A stretch of DNA of 64,000 bases, from positions 11,858,716 through 11,922,715 of the forward strand of contig NC_045142.1 in NCBI RefSeq assembly GCF_008831285.2. Reading direction: 5' to 3'. Of this stretch, positions 25,336 through 34,870 are shown piece by piece (position 1 is the first letter of the stretch; each line of letters starts with the position of its first letter). This DNA is from Nymphaea colorata (Eukaryota; Streptophyta; Magnoliopsida; Nymphaeales; Nymphaeaceae). The translations under genes and the position numbers were made by a program. The notes beneath the pieces are model-generated. The model searched no databases. It was not told where the DNA came from and was given only the letters and a program-made list of their open reading frames with translations.

Positions 25336-25700
25336 GGGGGGAAGTGTCAAACAAGATATGATTGGAGAGCTCTTCAACGCTGTTAACCTTCCTTCTTTGT
25401 ATTGAGATATTGCTAATTTGGTTACTTTATTTGTGTTCCTTTTTGTGTGTGGAGGGATAACCTTTCTTTTTCTCTCTCACATGCTCTTGAGGTTGGTTTC
25501 TTCTCCTTCCTCCTTATGGCTCGCAATGTAAACTACAGAAGAAATGATAAATGAAGAAGAGTCTATCATGGACGTAGGAAATTTACGCCAAACCACATAA
25601 AAATTCTGTGTTGATTGCTTGTTGTGTGCATGAGTGTTACTCTCTTCGTCTATTTCTTCATTCCTATTATACATATTGCATTTCAGGAGTACCAATATCA
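25336..25700 (+). repeat. Copia-B polypurine tract and 3' LTR
   Basis: GGGGGGAAG (25336-25344) is followed by TGTCAAACAAG at 25345, a normal Copia LTR start. The LTR ends around 25700 (...ATATCA), about 60 bp before the reductase exon. The end is approximate because no second LTR is present for comparison. Confidence 0.6.
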
Positions 25701-25759
25701 CAAACTAAAGTGGTTGATCAGAGTTGTTTTTATTAGATTCCTGCTGTTTTGAGTTGCAG

Positions 25760-26000
25760 AGTTTTCTTCCTTCAGAATATGGACCAGACCCTGATTTCTT
25801 GAAGCATTCTCTCTCACCTAGTTCAGTGTTGTTTGTGCAGAAAAGAAAGGTGTGGTGAACCATGGAGGAGAGTGCGATCCCCCACACTTACGTGGTTGCT
25901 TACTGCTTTGCCGGTTACTTCATGTCTGGCCTGGCTGAATTTAGCCGGTTCTTGCCGCTGGTGTCCAAAGCGCCCATCTACAGCGACTGAAATCACAAAG
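25760..26000 (+). pseudogene. isoflavone-reductase-like gene, exon B (two nonsense codons)
   Basis: After a TTGCAG acceptor (25754-25759) the frame reads SFLPSEYGPDPD, then an FVQK word, then IPHTYVVAYCFAGYF and a KAPIY word. This follows the family order R-F-L-P-S-E-F-G, D-x-K, I-P-Y/H-T-Y-V, N-C-F-A-G-Y-F, and phase 0 matches exon A. It ends with AAAG before GTAACT at 26001, a good donor. Two in-frame TGA codons (25856-25858 and 25988-25990) inactivate it; the first sits where the family has an arginine codon, consistent with CGA to TGA. The conserved active-site lysine region (QK) is present. No later exon is found downstream. The enzyme family reduces lignan/neolignan or isoflavonoid substrates with NADPH. 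Confidence 0.82.
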
Positions 26001-27179
26001 GTAACTGATGATTTCATCCATTTACTTGAAGAAACACCAGAGATGAGAAAATTAGCCCAAGGTTTAATCATTGCAAACTTGCATTCTCTTCCCACCATCT
26101 TTCATCACTTCTTGAACTTGGGTTCCCCGGACAGGCACAATAATCAGTCTATCCTCTTTTAAGAAAACAATCGACAACCAATTTCCCTGATTGGTAAGAT
26201 CCTGCAGATCAGCTCAACTATGTGTTCTATCTGAATTTATTAAAAAAAGTTTGGTTTTCTTGATGATTAAACTTAATTTCGGGGACAAATGGTTGGCCAG
26301 GGGCTTAGGCCATCAACAGTACATTGCGTCTTTCTTGCCCTCCTGAAAAGGAATTTGGTTTTGATGAATCAGGATCAACTTTAACTTATATGTTTTACTT
26401 TTAATGTACTTTTAAAAAAAAAAGGTTTTGGTGATAACATAAACCTAAAGAGGAGTGAGGGGTTGAATGGGAGCTTTGACCTTCAATTAAGTGATGGGTC
26501 TCCTCTGCTCACCCAAAAAAAAAAGGTTTTGGTGATAACCTTTTATATCTTTTTTCGGTTTTGGTGATCGATATTTTCTGAAAAGGAGGCTTTGATTTTG
26601 GTCATATAACATAATCGACCTTAAGTTTGAATCTAATTTATCTAATTGTGTTCCTTATACAATCTGAGCGGTTAATTTATGAAATCAAAGCTTAAGTATG
26701 TTTTTCCTATTCTATTAAAACTTGAGTCTGGGTTCATAAACTTTCTTTTTATTCTATTTTTTGTATTGAAAAGTTTATGATTTGCAATAGAATAGTTTTT
26801 TATGTCGCCTGATCTCAAGTCATGTAAGCCCTTACAGGATATTTAAAAGGGGCGTTTGATAGATTATTCATCTTTTGAGGTCAGTTCTTGTTTGCAACTT
26901 TTAATTATTAAGTACACTTTGTTGCTATCAACCACAAAAGATAGCACTGCTTGAACGATAAGGTGTTATATATTTCTTTGCCAAGCAGCAATGCTTGAAA
27001 TGATATTTGCATATAATGTCATAGCGAGTTGGCGTAGTGGCATATAATGTCAACACAACTATAAGCCTTCAGTGGATGGTTTTAGCCTTTAGATTTTACA
27101 CTTTACACCTGCGGTAACGGAGCTAGAAATCTAAGTTAGGAAAGTTTTAGATATTTTTTGGTGAGCAAGAGGATTAATA
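26001..27179. other. non-coding flank of the reductase pseudogene
   Basis: I searched for the next reductase exon (the segment after GDGN-K) and did not see it. The stretch holds poly-A runs (26410, 26516), a repeated 'aaaaggttttggtgataac' word (26420 and 26520) and a 'gcatataatgtca' direct repeat (27009 and 27039). No other gene is seen. Confidence 0.45.
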
Positions 27180-27461
27180 TTACATCCTGAACAAGAGCCA
27201 AAGCACTCCCTCCCTGTTTCCTCCATCTTTCTCCTTGCCTCTAGTTGCCTCCAGGGTGTAGAACTGCATCGGCACTAAGAATGGGAAAATGTTCACGTGC
27301 TTTAACTTGTACATATGTAGGACCCACTCCCCTTTATGGTTAAAGAATATAGTCTCCCACAAGTCAAACTGGAGACACACCGCATGACACATCCCAATCC
27401 ACCAGTTTGAGTTATGCCCTTGGGGGATAAACATTCTAATACATAAAAAAAATGAAATCAA
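27180..27461 (-). pseudogene. unassigned coding-like open segment
   Basis: This is an uninterrupted minus-strand frame of 93 codons with protein-like composition, rich in W, H, C and F (words GHNSNWWIGMCHAVCLQFDL, FLVPMQFYTLEA), and more GC than its surroundings. I do not recognise the family and give it no function. It may be an exon or gene fragment; a second open minus-strand segment lies 0.85 kb upstream on that strand (28305-28484). It could also be chance. Confidence 0.3.
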
Positions 27462-28304
27462 ATATTAGAAATCAAATATTAATAAACTTTAAATTCTATA
27501 AAACTAAATTAATTGCAAACTAAGTATTAATAGTTTGTTCTAAGGAGGGGCATTTTATTTGAACAAAGCAAAGTGAAGGGAATTATTCCAACTAAGAAGG
27601 GGTCGCCCATGCCTTTGAACTTGACCTTCTATTTAACTTTTCTAGGTCAGGGTGGACAAGTGCCCAGTTTAAATTGGCCAAATGCACACAGTTTACTTTT
27701 AGATAGTACTATTAATGCCAGTTATGCTTCATTACTTGTATATGAAATGAACATTAAAGGGAAAAAACTGCCTACCTTTCATAAATTTTTTTTTTTTACT
27801 TGCGAAAGGAGCATTAATGTTCCCCCAGGCATATCGCTCAAACAGGCGGGCTGTAACGTGTTATGTAGTATGAATAAACATTGGCCCATCCCTCATCATT
27901 CTAATTCACCTAAAACCCAATGCTTGAAATGAATTTTAGGAGTCATCCAAGGTAAGGTGGAACATTTTCATGGCTAGACCTTCTGCACCCTTTTTGGTAA
28001 AATTTTAATTCCCAAAGGTAATTGTCACAACCAACATTTTATGACGTTAATTTCTATTCCCACTGCAGCCACTCTCAAGGTTCAATTTCTTAGCTTAATT
28101 AATTCAATACTAAGGCACAACCACCACCCGTCAACAACTATCTGGTGCTTCAATCTGCATTGACATTTGATCAACCATTTTGTTATCCAAGTCACTTAGG
28201 AAGTTTTGGAAATAAGAATACTAACACAGTATTCCAGGAATCTAACTCAAAGATTGCATACAGCACTAAGTAGTCAGACGCTCCCTTCATCCTCTGCATA
28301 CACC
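27462..28304. other. non-coding stretch
   Basis: A plus-strand frame at 27573-27932 (119 codons) has no family motif and includes a poly-T derived phenylalanine run, so I do not call it a gene. Nothing else is recognised. Confidence 0.35.
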
Positions 28305-28484
28305 TCATATAACCCAATAAAGCACTCGACACTAACTCGTGGAGTTGGTTTGCCAAGTGGCCCCATGACTGTCCCCATCGTCTTCACTGCCTGATCAAGT
28401 GTCTTCCAGTTTGTCCCTCTTATAGTTGCATCTGGCGCCTCCTCTCCTAAAGGTTTTTGGTATACAAATTTTGGAAGTTTACAA
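28305..28484 (-). pseudogene. unassigned coding-like open segment
   Basis: Sixty minus-strand codons are open with good protein composition (words LPKFVYQKPLGEEAPDATI, PRVSVECFIGLYEVYAEDE), ending at a TGA near 28305. No start codon is near, so it looks like an internal exon or fragment. I do not recognise it. Same strand and similar character as 27180-27461; the two could be exons of one lost gene, which is only inference. Confidence 0.3.
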
Positions 28485-28739
28485 ACCGTTAGTTGCCCGC
28501 ACCCAAAGGAATTTCTTTTCGCTACAACAAAATCATGTTATGGCCACAGTCTATACCCATGAAAATGACTGTGACCATAAGTAGATCCAAGGCTCTTTAT
28601 ATAAGGAAATTTCAAACAGGATCCACAAGTCTGTTTTTCTTTTCCAGCGGTCTTTTCGTTTTTGAGACAACATTTTCATTCAAGAGAGGGGTTAGGGTAA
28701 AAGGGCTTCCATGGAGAACTTTTCAGTGAGGGATTGAAT

Positions 28740-28960
28740 GAGATCGAGATGATGGCAGTGTTGCTGCACTGCCTAGTGAATATGGAAAAGGCAATTTCTT
28801 GCTCTGTGCTGGCCTGGGTGCGGAGTGCCTGCCTCATATGCATCGCTCGCTGCCTGCGAGCTCGTCGACAACCACTGCTCTATGCTTTCCCCATCGTCTT
28901 CATACTCAAGATGGTCGAAATTGCCTCCCTCATCCACCATGACCCCAGTGACCAAATTTT
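28740..28960 (+). pseudogene. prenyl-diphosphate synthase (GGPPS-like) fragment, decayed
   Basis: Read with two frame changes, the stretch follows the order of plant trans-prenyltransferases such as geranylgeranyl diphosphate synthase: SVLA (family S-L-L-A-G-G-K-R), CLICIA then AACELVD in the next frame (28846-28868; family L-C-I-A-A-C-E-L-V-G-G), then KMVEIASLIHHD (28909-28944; family E-M-I-H-T-M-S-L-I-H-D-D). The last word is the first aspartate-rich motif with an aspartate lost. These enzymes condense isopentenyl diphosphate with allylic diphosphates. The GGKR substrate motif is gone and no flanking exons are visible. A chance match is possible, but three ordered motifs make it likely. Confidence 0.5.
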
Positions 28961-29596
28961 TTTTGCATATGGTTTGGAGCTTTCATGTTTTTTCAAGTTT
29001 TTAGCATAGAACGAGGCTGGAGCTTTTCTGAGAAGAAAGGGGGAAAAGTGTCAGGTCAATCTTTTGGATTTTGACAGTCTGTTTCACGTCTCTCTTGGAA
29101 CTCTCTGCATTTCCCTTTCAATGAAAAAAATGGAAGGAAAGAAGACGATAATTTGGTTGTTTGTTTGAGAATAATGACTGGGCGACAAGGCATCTCATAT
29201 TAAGGGGTTTGAGGTTTGAATCCACTGGTTACTATCACGTTAAGTATGTTACACTTTTAAGCTGCAAATAATGGTAAGCACGATACCGTAGTTGAAAAGT
29301 ATATTGTAGATCTTACCTTACTCCTGAATCAAGCCAAAACATTAGAAGCATAAAGGTATAGCCTTGAGGGTTTTATGCCGAAACAGTTTCTCCTAAATAA
29401 ATATTTAAAATAACCCAAGGTGATTTTATATACTTGTTTTGTATGATCCACCATTGTTCAAACAAACAACGAATCTCTTGATAACATGCCAATATACGTA
29501 CTAGACTTTTTTTAAAATTTTACTTGGATTATTTAGTTTGATATAACTCACTATGCAAAGGCCAAGCAGCCAAACAAACAGAAAGCAAAAATGATG
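28961..29596. other. non-coding stretch
   Basis: AT-rich; no gene recognised. A 'gatttcaaaggcttaatc' word at 29602 recurs at 29684, a small direct duplication at the edge of the next element. Confidence 0.4.
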
Positions 29597-29870
29597 ATCT
29601 GATTTCAAAGGCTTAATCATGTAAACCTTGTCATCGATCACCATTTCCATATCTCATAATTTGATCCACCATTTTTTTATGAGATTTCAAAGGCTTAATC
29701 CTGCATATGCTCACCAAACTTGCAATATCAGCCTGAGTAGTAATAAGGTATATCAGTCCCCCCCCCCCAGCCTTTGAAATATCCCTTTGTCTACCTCTAG
29801 GTCCACCTTTGAAGCATCTACCTTACATTTGATTTCAAGAGAGTCTCCAATGGTTTAGAGGCTAAATTTC
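29597..29870 (-). mobile_element. Copia-A' left fragment
   Basis: This matches 2795-2950 of Copia-A word for word in order (catatgctcaccaaa/tttg, ggtatatcagt, cctttgaaat.tccctttgtc, acctctaggtccacctttgaa). It is continuous with 34871 onward once Copia-C is removed. It represents the RT to RNase H part of the same ancient family. Confidence 0.8.
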
Positions 29871-30189
29871 TGTTGAAAAACATGGAAGAAGAAAACAATA
29901 CAAGAGAAGACAGCAAGAATTTTACGTGGTTCAGCATTCTGGCCTACGTCCACGAAGGAAGAACAGAACTTGAGATCTTTTTATTTTTTCTTCACATGTT
30001 AGAGAAGAAGATAGGGTGTGATTTATCCATTTCAATTGATGATAAGCAAGAAAACGGTTATCTCAACCTTCCAAAACAGGGAGGATACCCTTCCTTTGTG
30101 AGAGTGATGCAAGATCTCACTGTAACTGCAAGATTTTACCGATCTTGATAATAGGTAGTACAAACCTTTCTTCCACATATCTCGCAACA
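29871..30189 (-). repeat. Copia-C 3' LTR (319 bp)
   Basis: Begins TGTTGAAAAACATGG and ends CTCGCAACA on the plus strand; aligns over its full length with 34546-34865. Confidence 0.95.
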
Positions 30190-30211
30190 ATCTCCCCCTC
30201 AAGTTGGAGAA
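30190..30211 (-). promoter_or_regulatory. Copia-C polypurine tract
   Basis: The minus strand here reads CAACTTGAGGGGGAG followed by a few bases before the LTR, the usual Copia purine tract. Confidence 0.75.
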
Positions 30212-33200
30212 CAGATATCAATCTGTCCCAACTTGTTTGTAATGCTTTGATGTTTCTCACGTGTCAGGCATTTTGTGAAAATATCAGCCAATTGATTTTC
30301 ACTTTTGACATGACATGTCTCAATAGTTCCATCTTGAATTTTTTCTCTAATGAAATGACAGTCAATTTCAATGTGTTTGGTCCTTTTGTGAAAGACCAGA
30401 TTTGCCCCGATATAAATTGCAGTCATATTATCGCATATAAGCTTTATAGGTCCTCGCACATCAATATTTATATCCTTCAGAAGAGCTTTTATCCGTACAA
30501 GTTCACATGTGCATTCAGCCATAGCTCTGTATTCTGCTTCAGCACTTGCAACTACAAATTGTTTTTTGCTTCTCCAAGTTATGAGATTTCCTCTAACAAA
30601 AATGCAAAAGCCGGAAATAGATATTCTATCATTTAGATTCCATCCCCAGTCTGCATCAGTATAACCCACAACATCTAGTGGTAGGTCACATTTCATTAAA
30701 ATTCCTTCTTTAGGGCATCTTTTCAGATACCTCAAAATTCTGTGAGCAGCTTCAACGTGTGACGCTCTAGGAGAGTGCATGAACTGATTAATGAGACTTA
30801 CAGCGTAAGATATGTCTAGTCTCGTAACATTCAAATATATAAGCTTACCAACTAGTTTCTGAAAGCTTTGAACATTCTCAACAAGTTCACCTTCATTTTT
30901 CTTTAATTTGCAATTGACTACAAGTGGAGTCTCTGCAGGCTTGGCACCCAAGCATCCAGTCTCTTTCAACAAATCTAACGTGTATTTCCTTTGGCATAGG
31001 AAGGTTCCTTTATTTGAGTGACGAACCTCGATCCCTAAGAAGAATCTTAGTATTCCCAAGTCCTTGATTTCAAACACCTGATTGAGATAGGCTTTCACAC
31101 GGGGCATAAGATCGATATCATCACATGTCATTATTATGTCATCTACATAGACTAGAAGAATGTAAATTTTAGAATTTGTCAAAGACGTAAACATAATATT
31201 GTCAGCACTGCTTCTTTTAAAACCCATTATAACAAGAACATCATTGAGACGGGAGAACCAGGCTTGTGGTGACTATTTCAACCCCTATGAAGCCTTTTTT
31301 AATTTACACACATACCTGTGCTCATTTTTTATACCTTTTGGAGCCTACATGTAAATTTTTTCATTGAGTTACCCATGTAGAAAGGTGTTTTTCACATCAA
31401 GTTAAATCAGAGACCATCTCTTGTTTGTTGCAACTGAAATTAATGTTCTGACAGAGCTCATCTCTGCAACAGGAGTGTAGGTTTTAGTATAGTCAATACC
31501 TTCGGTTTGAGTGAATCCTTTGGTGGCTAGGAGAGCTTTGTAGTGCTCTACACTTCCATCATTATTATACTTTATTCAATAAACCCACTTACATCCAACC
31601 AGCTTCTTAACATCAAGTAGAGGGAACTAGAACCCATGTCTGATTTTTTTCTCAGTTTCGCAAGTTCCTCTTCCATTGCATTATACCACTTTGGATCAGA
31701 GTTTGCCTCCCCATAAGTTTTTGGTTCATACTGGGAATATGTATTTAGGATATAGCATTTATAGTGAATAGGCATGTTTTCAAATGATAGGCATTGGTCT
31801 ATGGAGTGGTTTATGTTTGTTGTAAGCTAAGTATAATAGTCACTAAATTTAGTTGGTAATCTAATAGGACAAGTAGACTATCTAATGGAATTTTCTTGAC
31901 AGGTTTGGCTTAAGTTGATGGAATTGGAATTTGGTTCAGTGTAAGGAGTGAGAGGATTCGTGTTGGTTTCAGGTTGTGGGATATTTTGAGGTTGTTGAGT
32001 ACTTTGAGGTTGAAGCAAGGACACATTATTTGAGGCATCTTGAGAGAGTTCAATTTGTGGCAGTCTTGTGCAAGGAACTTCATTAATGATTTCAACCATC
32101 GGCAATGTAGGCTACTTGATAGAATCAGTGGAGTTCGTCTCTCCTTATCTTTGATCATCGAAGAAGGACTCCTGTTCAAAAAACTTCACATCATGAGATA
32201 TAACTAATTTTCTAGTAACTAGATCATAACAATTATATACCTTCTTTCTACTAGAACAGCCGAGGAAGATACATTTGATGGCACATTTTTCTAGTTTGTT
32301 CCTGAATTTTTCTTGTATGTGAGCACAACACTTGCATCCAAAAACTTTAAGATGCTTTCTAGAGACCTTTCTATTGAGAAGTAGTTCAATGGGAACTTGC
32401 TTTCAATGATAAAACTTGGTGTCCTGTTGACAATATAACAGGCAGTGGCTACAGCGTCATTCCAAAAACATTGTGGAACATGCATGTGAATCATAAGAGA
32501 TCGAACAATATTCAGCAATTGCCTATTTTTTCGTTCACCAACCCATTCTGTTGTGGGGTACTTGCACATGAGTATTGGGGTTGTATTCTTTCCCCTTTTA
32601 GAAAAGTTTCAAGAGCATCATTCACATATTCTCCTCCATTATCAGCACGTACTTTTTTATTTTTACTCCATATTGAGTATGTACCATATTGAAGAATTCT
32701 TTAAAAGTGCTAAAAACTTCACTCTTATATATATGAAAAAATAACCAAGTCATGCGAATCTTATCATCAATAAAGGAAACATAGTATCTAAATCCATAGT
32801 ATGACACTTCCGGGGCAGGTCCTCAAACGTTTGAGTGAACTTCAAAATTTTCTTTGATTTTTCAGTAGAGGATTGAAACAATTGTCTTGTGGATTTGAAA
32901 ATTTTACATGCATCACACAAATTATTTTCAACTTTAAGATGGGGAATGAGACGAGTTAAATTTTGGTCAGAGATGTGACCAAGTATGGCATACCAGGTCC
33001 AATAGTGAGAACTTATAAGTTACTGATCATTCACCATGAAGCTACAACTACTTGCATCAATCACGTACAACCCATTCTACTTGTGCCCTCTACCAATCTC
33101 CCATTTTGTCACAAGATCTTGAAATATTACATCCTTTGAGGAAAAAACAGCCAGACAGTTATGAGACTTTGTCAATTTGCTTACCAACATAAGATTTGCT

Positions 33201-34330
33201 GATAGTCTTGGAATATAAAAAACTTGGGATTTATGAAAAAACCTAGTCTTTCCATATCCTTCAGTAGTAATGTGTAATCCATCAGTTGTAAAAACTGATT
33301 TGTTTTGTCTAGATGGATCAATTTGGTTAAGTCGCTAGACATATGATTTGTAGCCCTTGTACCAATGACCATGTAGAACAATTTAAAGTAGCAATAAAAG
33401 CAAAATTGTTACCTTCAAAATTGCTGACGGCCTGAGATGACATTAGATTGGTTTTTGCAAACTTTTGAAAGAATTTATCAAGGTCCTCCTCAGTGACAAA
33501 GTTTGCTTGAATTAGAGTTGGTGGAGGATGTTGCTTTGTCTCTTGTAGGTCTTCCAACCAGCTCCCAGCATTTTTCACGGGTGTGGCGAGATCGCTTGCA
33601 GTGAGTGCATCTAAATTTGCTTCTTCCTTTATGTTAATTGAAATTGGCATTTGGGTGCTTGTTGTTGTTTGGGAGTTTTTCTTCCTCTTTAGCATATTCG
33701 GCTTGAGCTACGCATGCCATTTTTTCATTGCTTTCTTTAGGAATGTCAGTTTTGGTATTGGAATTCATAACTTGTCTTCGTGCAGCCTCCCTTTGTACCA
33801 TTTGACAGACGTTGTAGATGTTTGGAAGCGAAGTGTTGTTAATGATTTGACTTCTAGTACCCTCATATTCAGCTCCTAATCTCACCAAAAATTTAAGATT
33901 TTGTCTTCCTCAAATCGATTTTTGTATGTATCAGGATCAATCGTAGCAGGCCTATATTGCAAAAGTTCATCAAACCTGCTTTTGAGTTCATCTATGTAGA
34001 GATTCAATGGTTTGTCACCCTTCATAAGATTGGTGATCTCGACTTGAATCTGATAAACTCGTGCGAGATTATTTTGTTTACAAAAGAATTGCTTTAACTC
34101 ATCCCCAATCTCCTTGGCAGTTTCTTGATACAAGAACATATTTGAAATAGAGAGCTCCATTGGGTTAGTAAGCCATGACATCACCATTTCATCTTTCGAT
34201 TGCCAATCATCGAAATTAGGATCTGAACTGTCTAGAGAATTGATCTTCATGTATCTAACCTTGGATCGACTGCTTGAAAACAACTGAGCCGCCTTTGCCC
34301 AACTCAAGTAGTTAGCACCATTCAAGAGAG
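30199..34330 (-). pseudogene. Copia-C gag-pol, frameshifted
   Basis: From 34325 downward: gag (GANYLSWAKAAQL; helical UBN2-type capsid to about 33640); a zinc knuckle CTHCKRSRHTREKC at 33609-33568, in a different frame from the flanking gag; protease and GAG-pre-integrase remains (33400-32950); integrase (32810-31880) in pieces; and RT/RNase H as one open frame of 342 codons (31227-30199) with LVYVDDIIMT, YTDADW, SAEAEY and QLADIFTKCLT. The last ORF is the best preserved protein in the window. Frames break at about 33620, 32800, 32100, 31780 and 31250, so the polyprotein is dead. Its gag and pol resemble those of Copia-B, suggesting one broad family. Confidence 0.92.
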
Positions 34331-34533
34331 TATTGGTGATTTTCAGAGGTTGGTCGCTTTGCTTGTTGTTGTTGAAGCGTCTTGAGTTTTCTGTGGTCTC
34401 TTGTCTTTTATAGCTTGCACGTTGATCACTTGCCGTGAGATGAATGAACGGGTTAGCACAATTTTAGAAGAGATAAGAGCCACAGCTTCACAAAATTGCA
34501 CAAGAGGAATACAGCTGCAGCTTCACAAAATCT

Positions 34534-34545
34534 GCTCTGATACCA
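34534..34545 (-). promoter_or_regulatory. Copia-C primer binding site
   Basis: GCTCTGATACCA is the exact reverse complement of TGGTATCAGAGC, the Met-tRNA primer site, and abuts the right LTR. Confidence 0.92.
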
Positions 34546-34865
34546 TGTTGAAAAACATGGAAGAAGAAAACAATACAAGAGAAGACAGCAAAAATTTTAC
34601 GTGATTCGACACTCTAGCCTACATCCATGGAGGAAGAAGAGAACTTGAGATCTTTTTATTTTTTCTTCACATGTTATGAAAGAAGAGATGAGGTGATTTA
34701 TACATTTCAATTGATGAAAACCAAGAAAATGTTTATCTCAACCTTCTAAAACAAGGAGGATGCCCTTCCTTTGTGAGAGTGATGCAAGATCTCACCATAA
34801 CTGCAAGATTTTACCGATCTTGATAATAGGTAATACAAATCTCTTCTTCCACAAATCTCGCAACA
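34546..34865 (-). repeat. Copia-C 5' LTR (320 bp)
   Basis: Partner of 29871-30189 with the same ends. The ATTTC target duplication follows at 34866-34870. Confidence 0.95.
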
Positions 34866-34870
34866 ATTTC

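Larger units (their letters stand above)
20930..25700 (+). mobile_element. Copia-B, degenerate Ty1/Copia element in reductase intron
   Basis: A Ty1/Copia element read on the plus strand from a gag start at 20930 to a polypurine tract at 25336-25344 and one LTR from 25345. Order: gag (20930-21770), zinc knuckle CIYCKKENHTRERC (21889-21930), protease remnant, GAG-pre-integrase (WHARLGHTSDYVL, 22512), integrase core (22660-23100), RT (23870-24560; FYVDDIVMT at 24384), RNase H (24617-25320; YIDANWAGS at about 24871). Stops and shifts are frequent. No 5' LTR or primer site is visible between the exon (20706) and gag, so the 5' end is deleted. It lies wholly within the intron of the reductase pseudogene, same strand. 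Confidence 0.88.
29871..34865 (-). mobile_element. Copia-C, full-length Ty1/Copia element
   Basis: A 4995-bp element on the minus strand: right LTR (34546-34865, 5' in element sense), primer site (34534-34545), gag, protease, integrase, RT, RNase H, polypurine tract (30190-30211) and left LTR (29871-30189). It is flanked by a perfect ATTTC duplication (29866-29870 and 34866-34870). The LTRs differ at about 30 of 320 positions by eye (about 90 percent identity). It landed inside Copia-A', so it is younger than that copy. Confidence 0.95.

Noticed and set aside
29161-29240. tRNA-like 'ggtttgaatcc' T-loop word
   Set aside because: No matching acceptor, D or anticodon stems around it; no tRNA gene could be built anywhere in the window.
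30145-30636. 163-codon plus-strand open frame
   Set aside because: It is the complement of the Copia-C RNase H frame and LTR edge; the minus-strand reading has clear family motifs.
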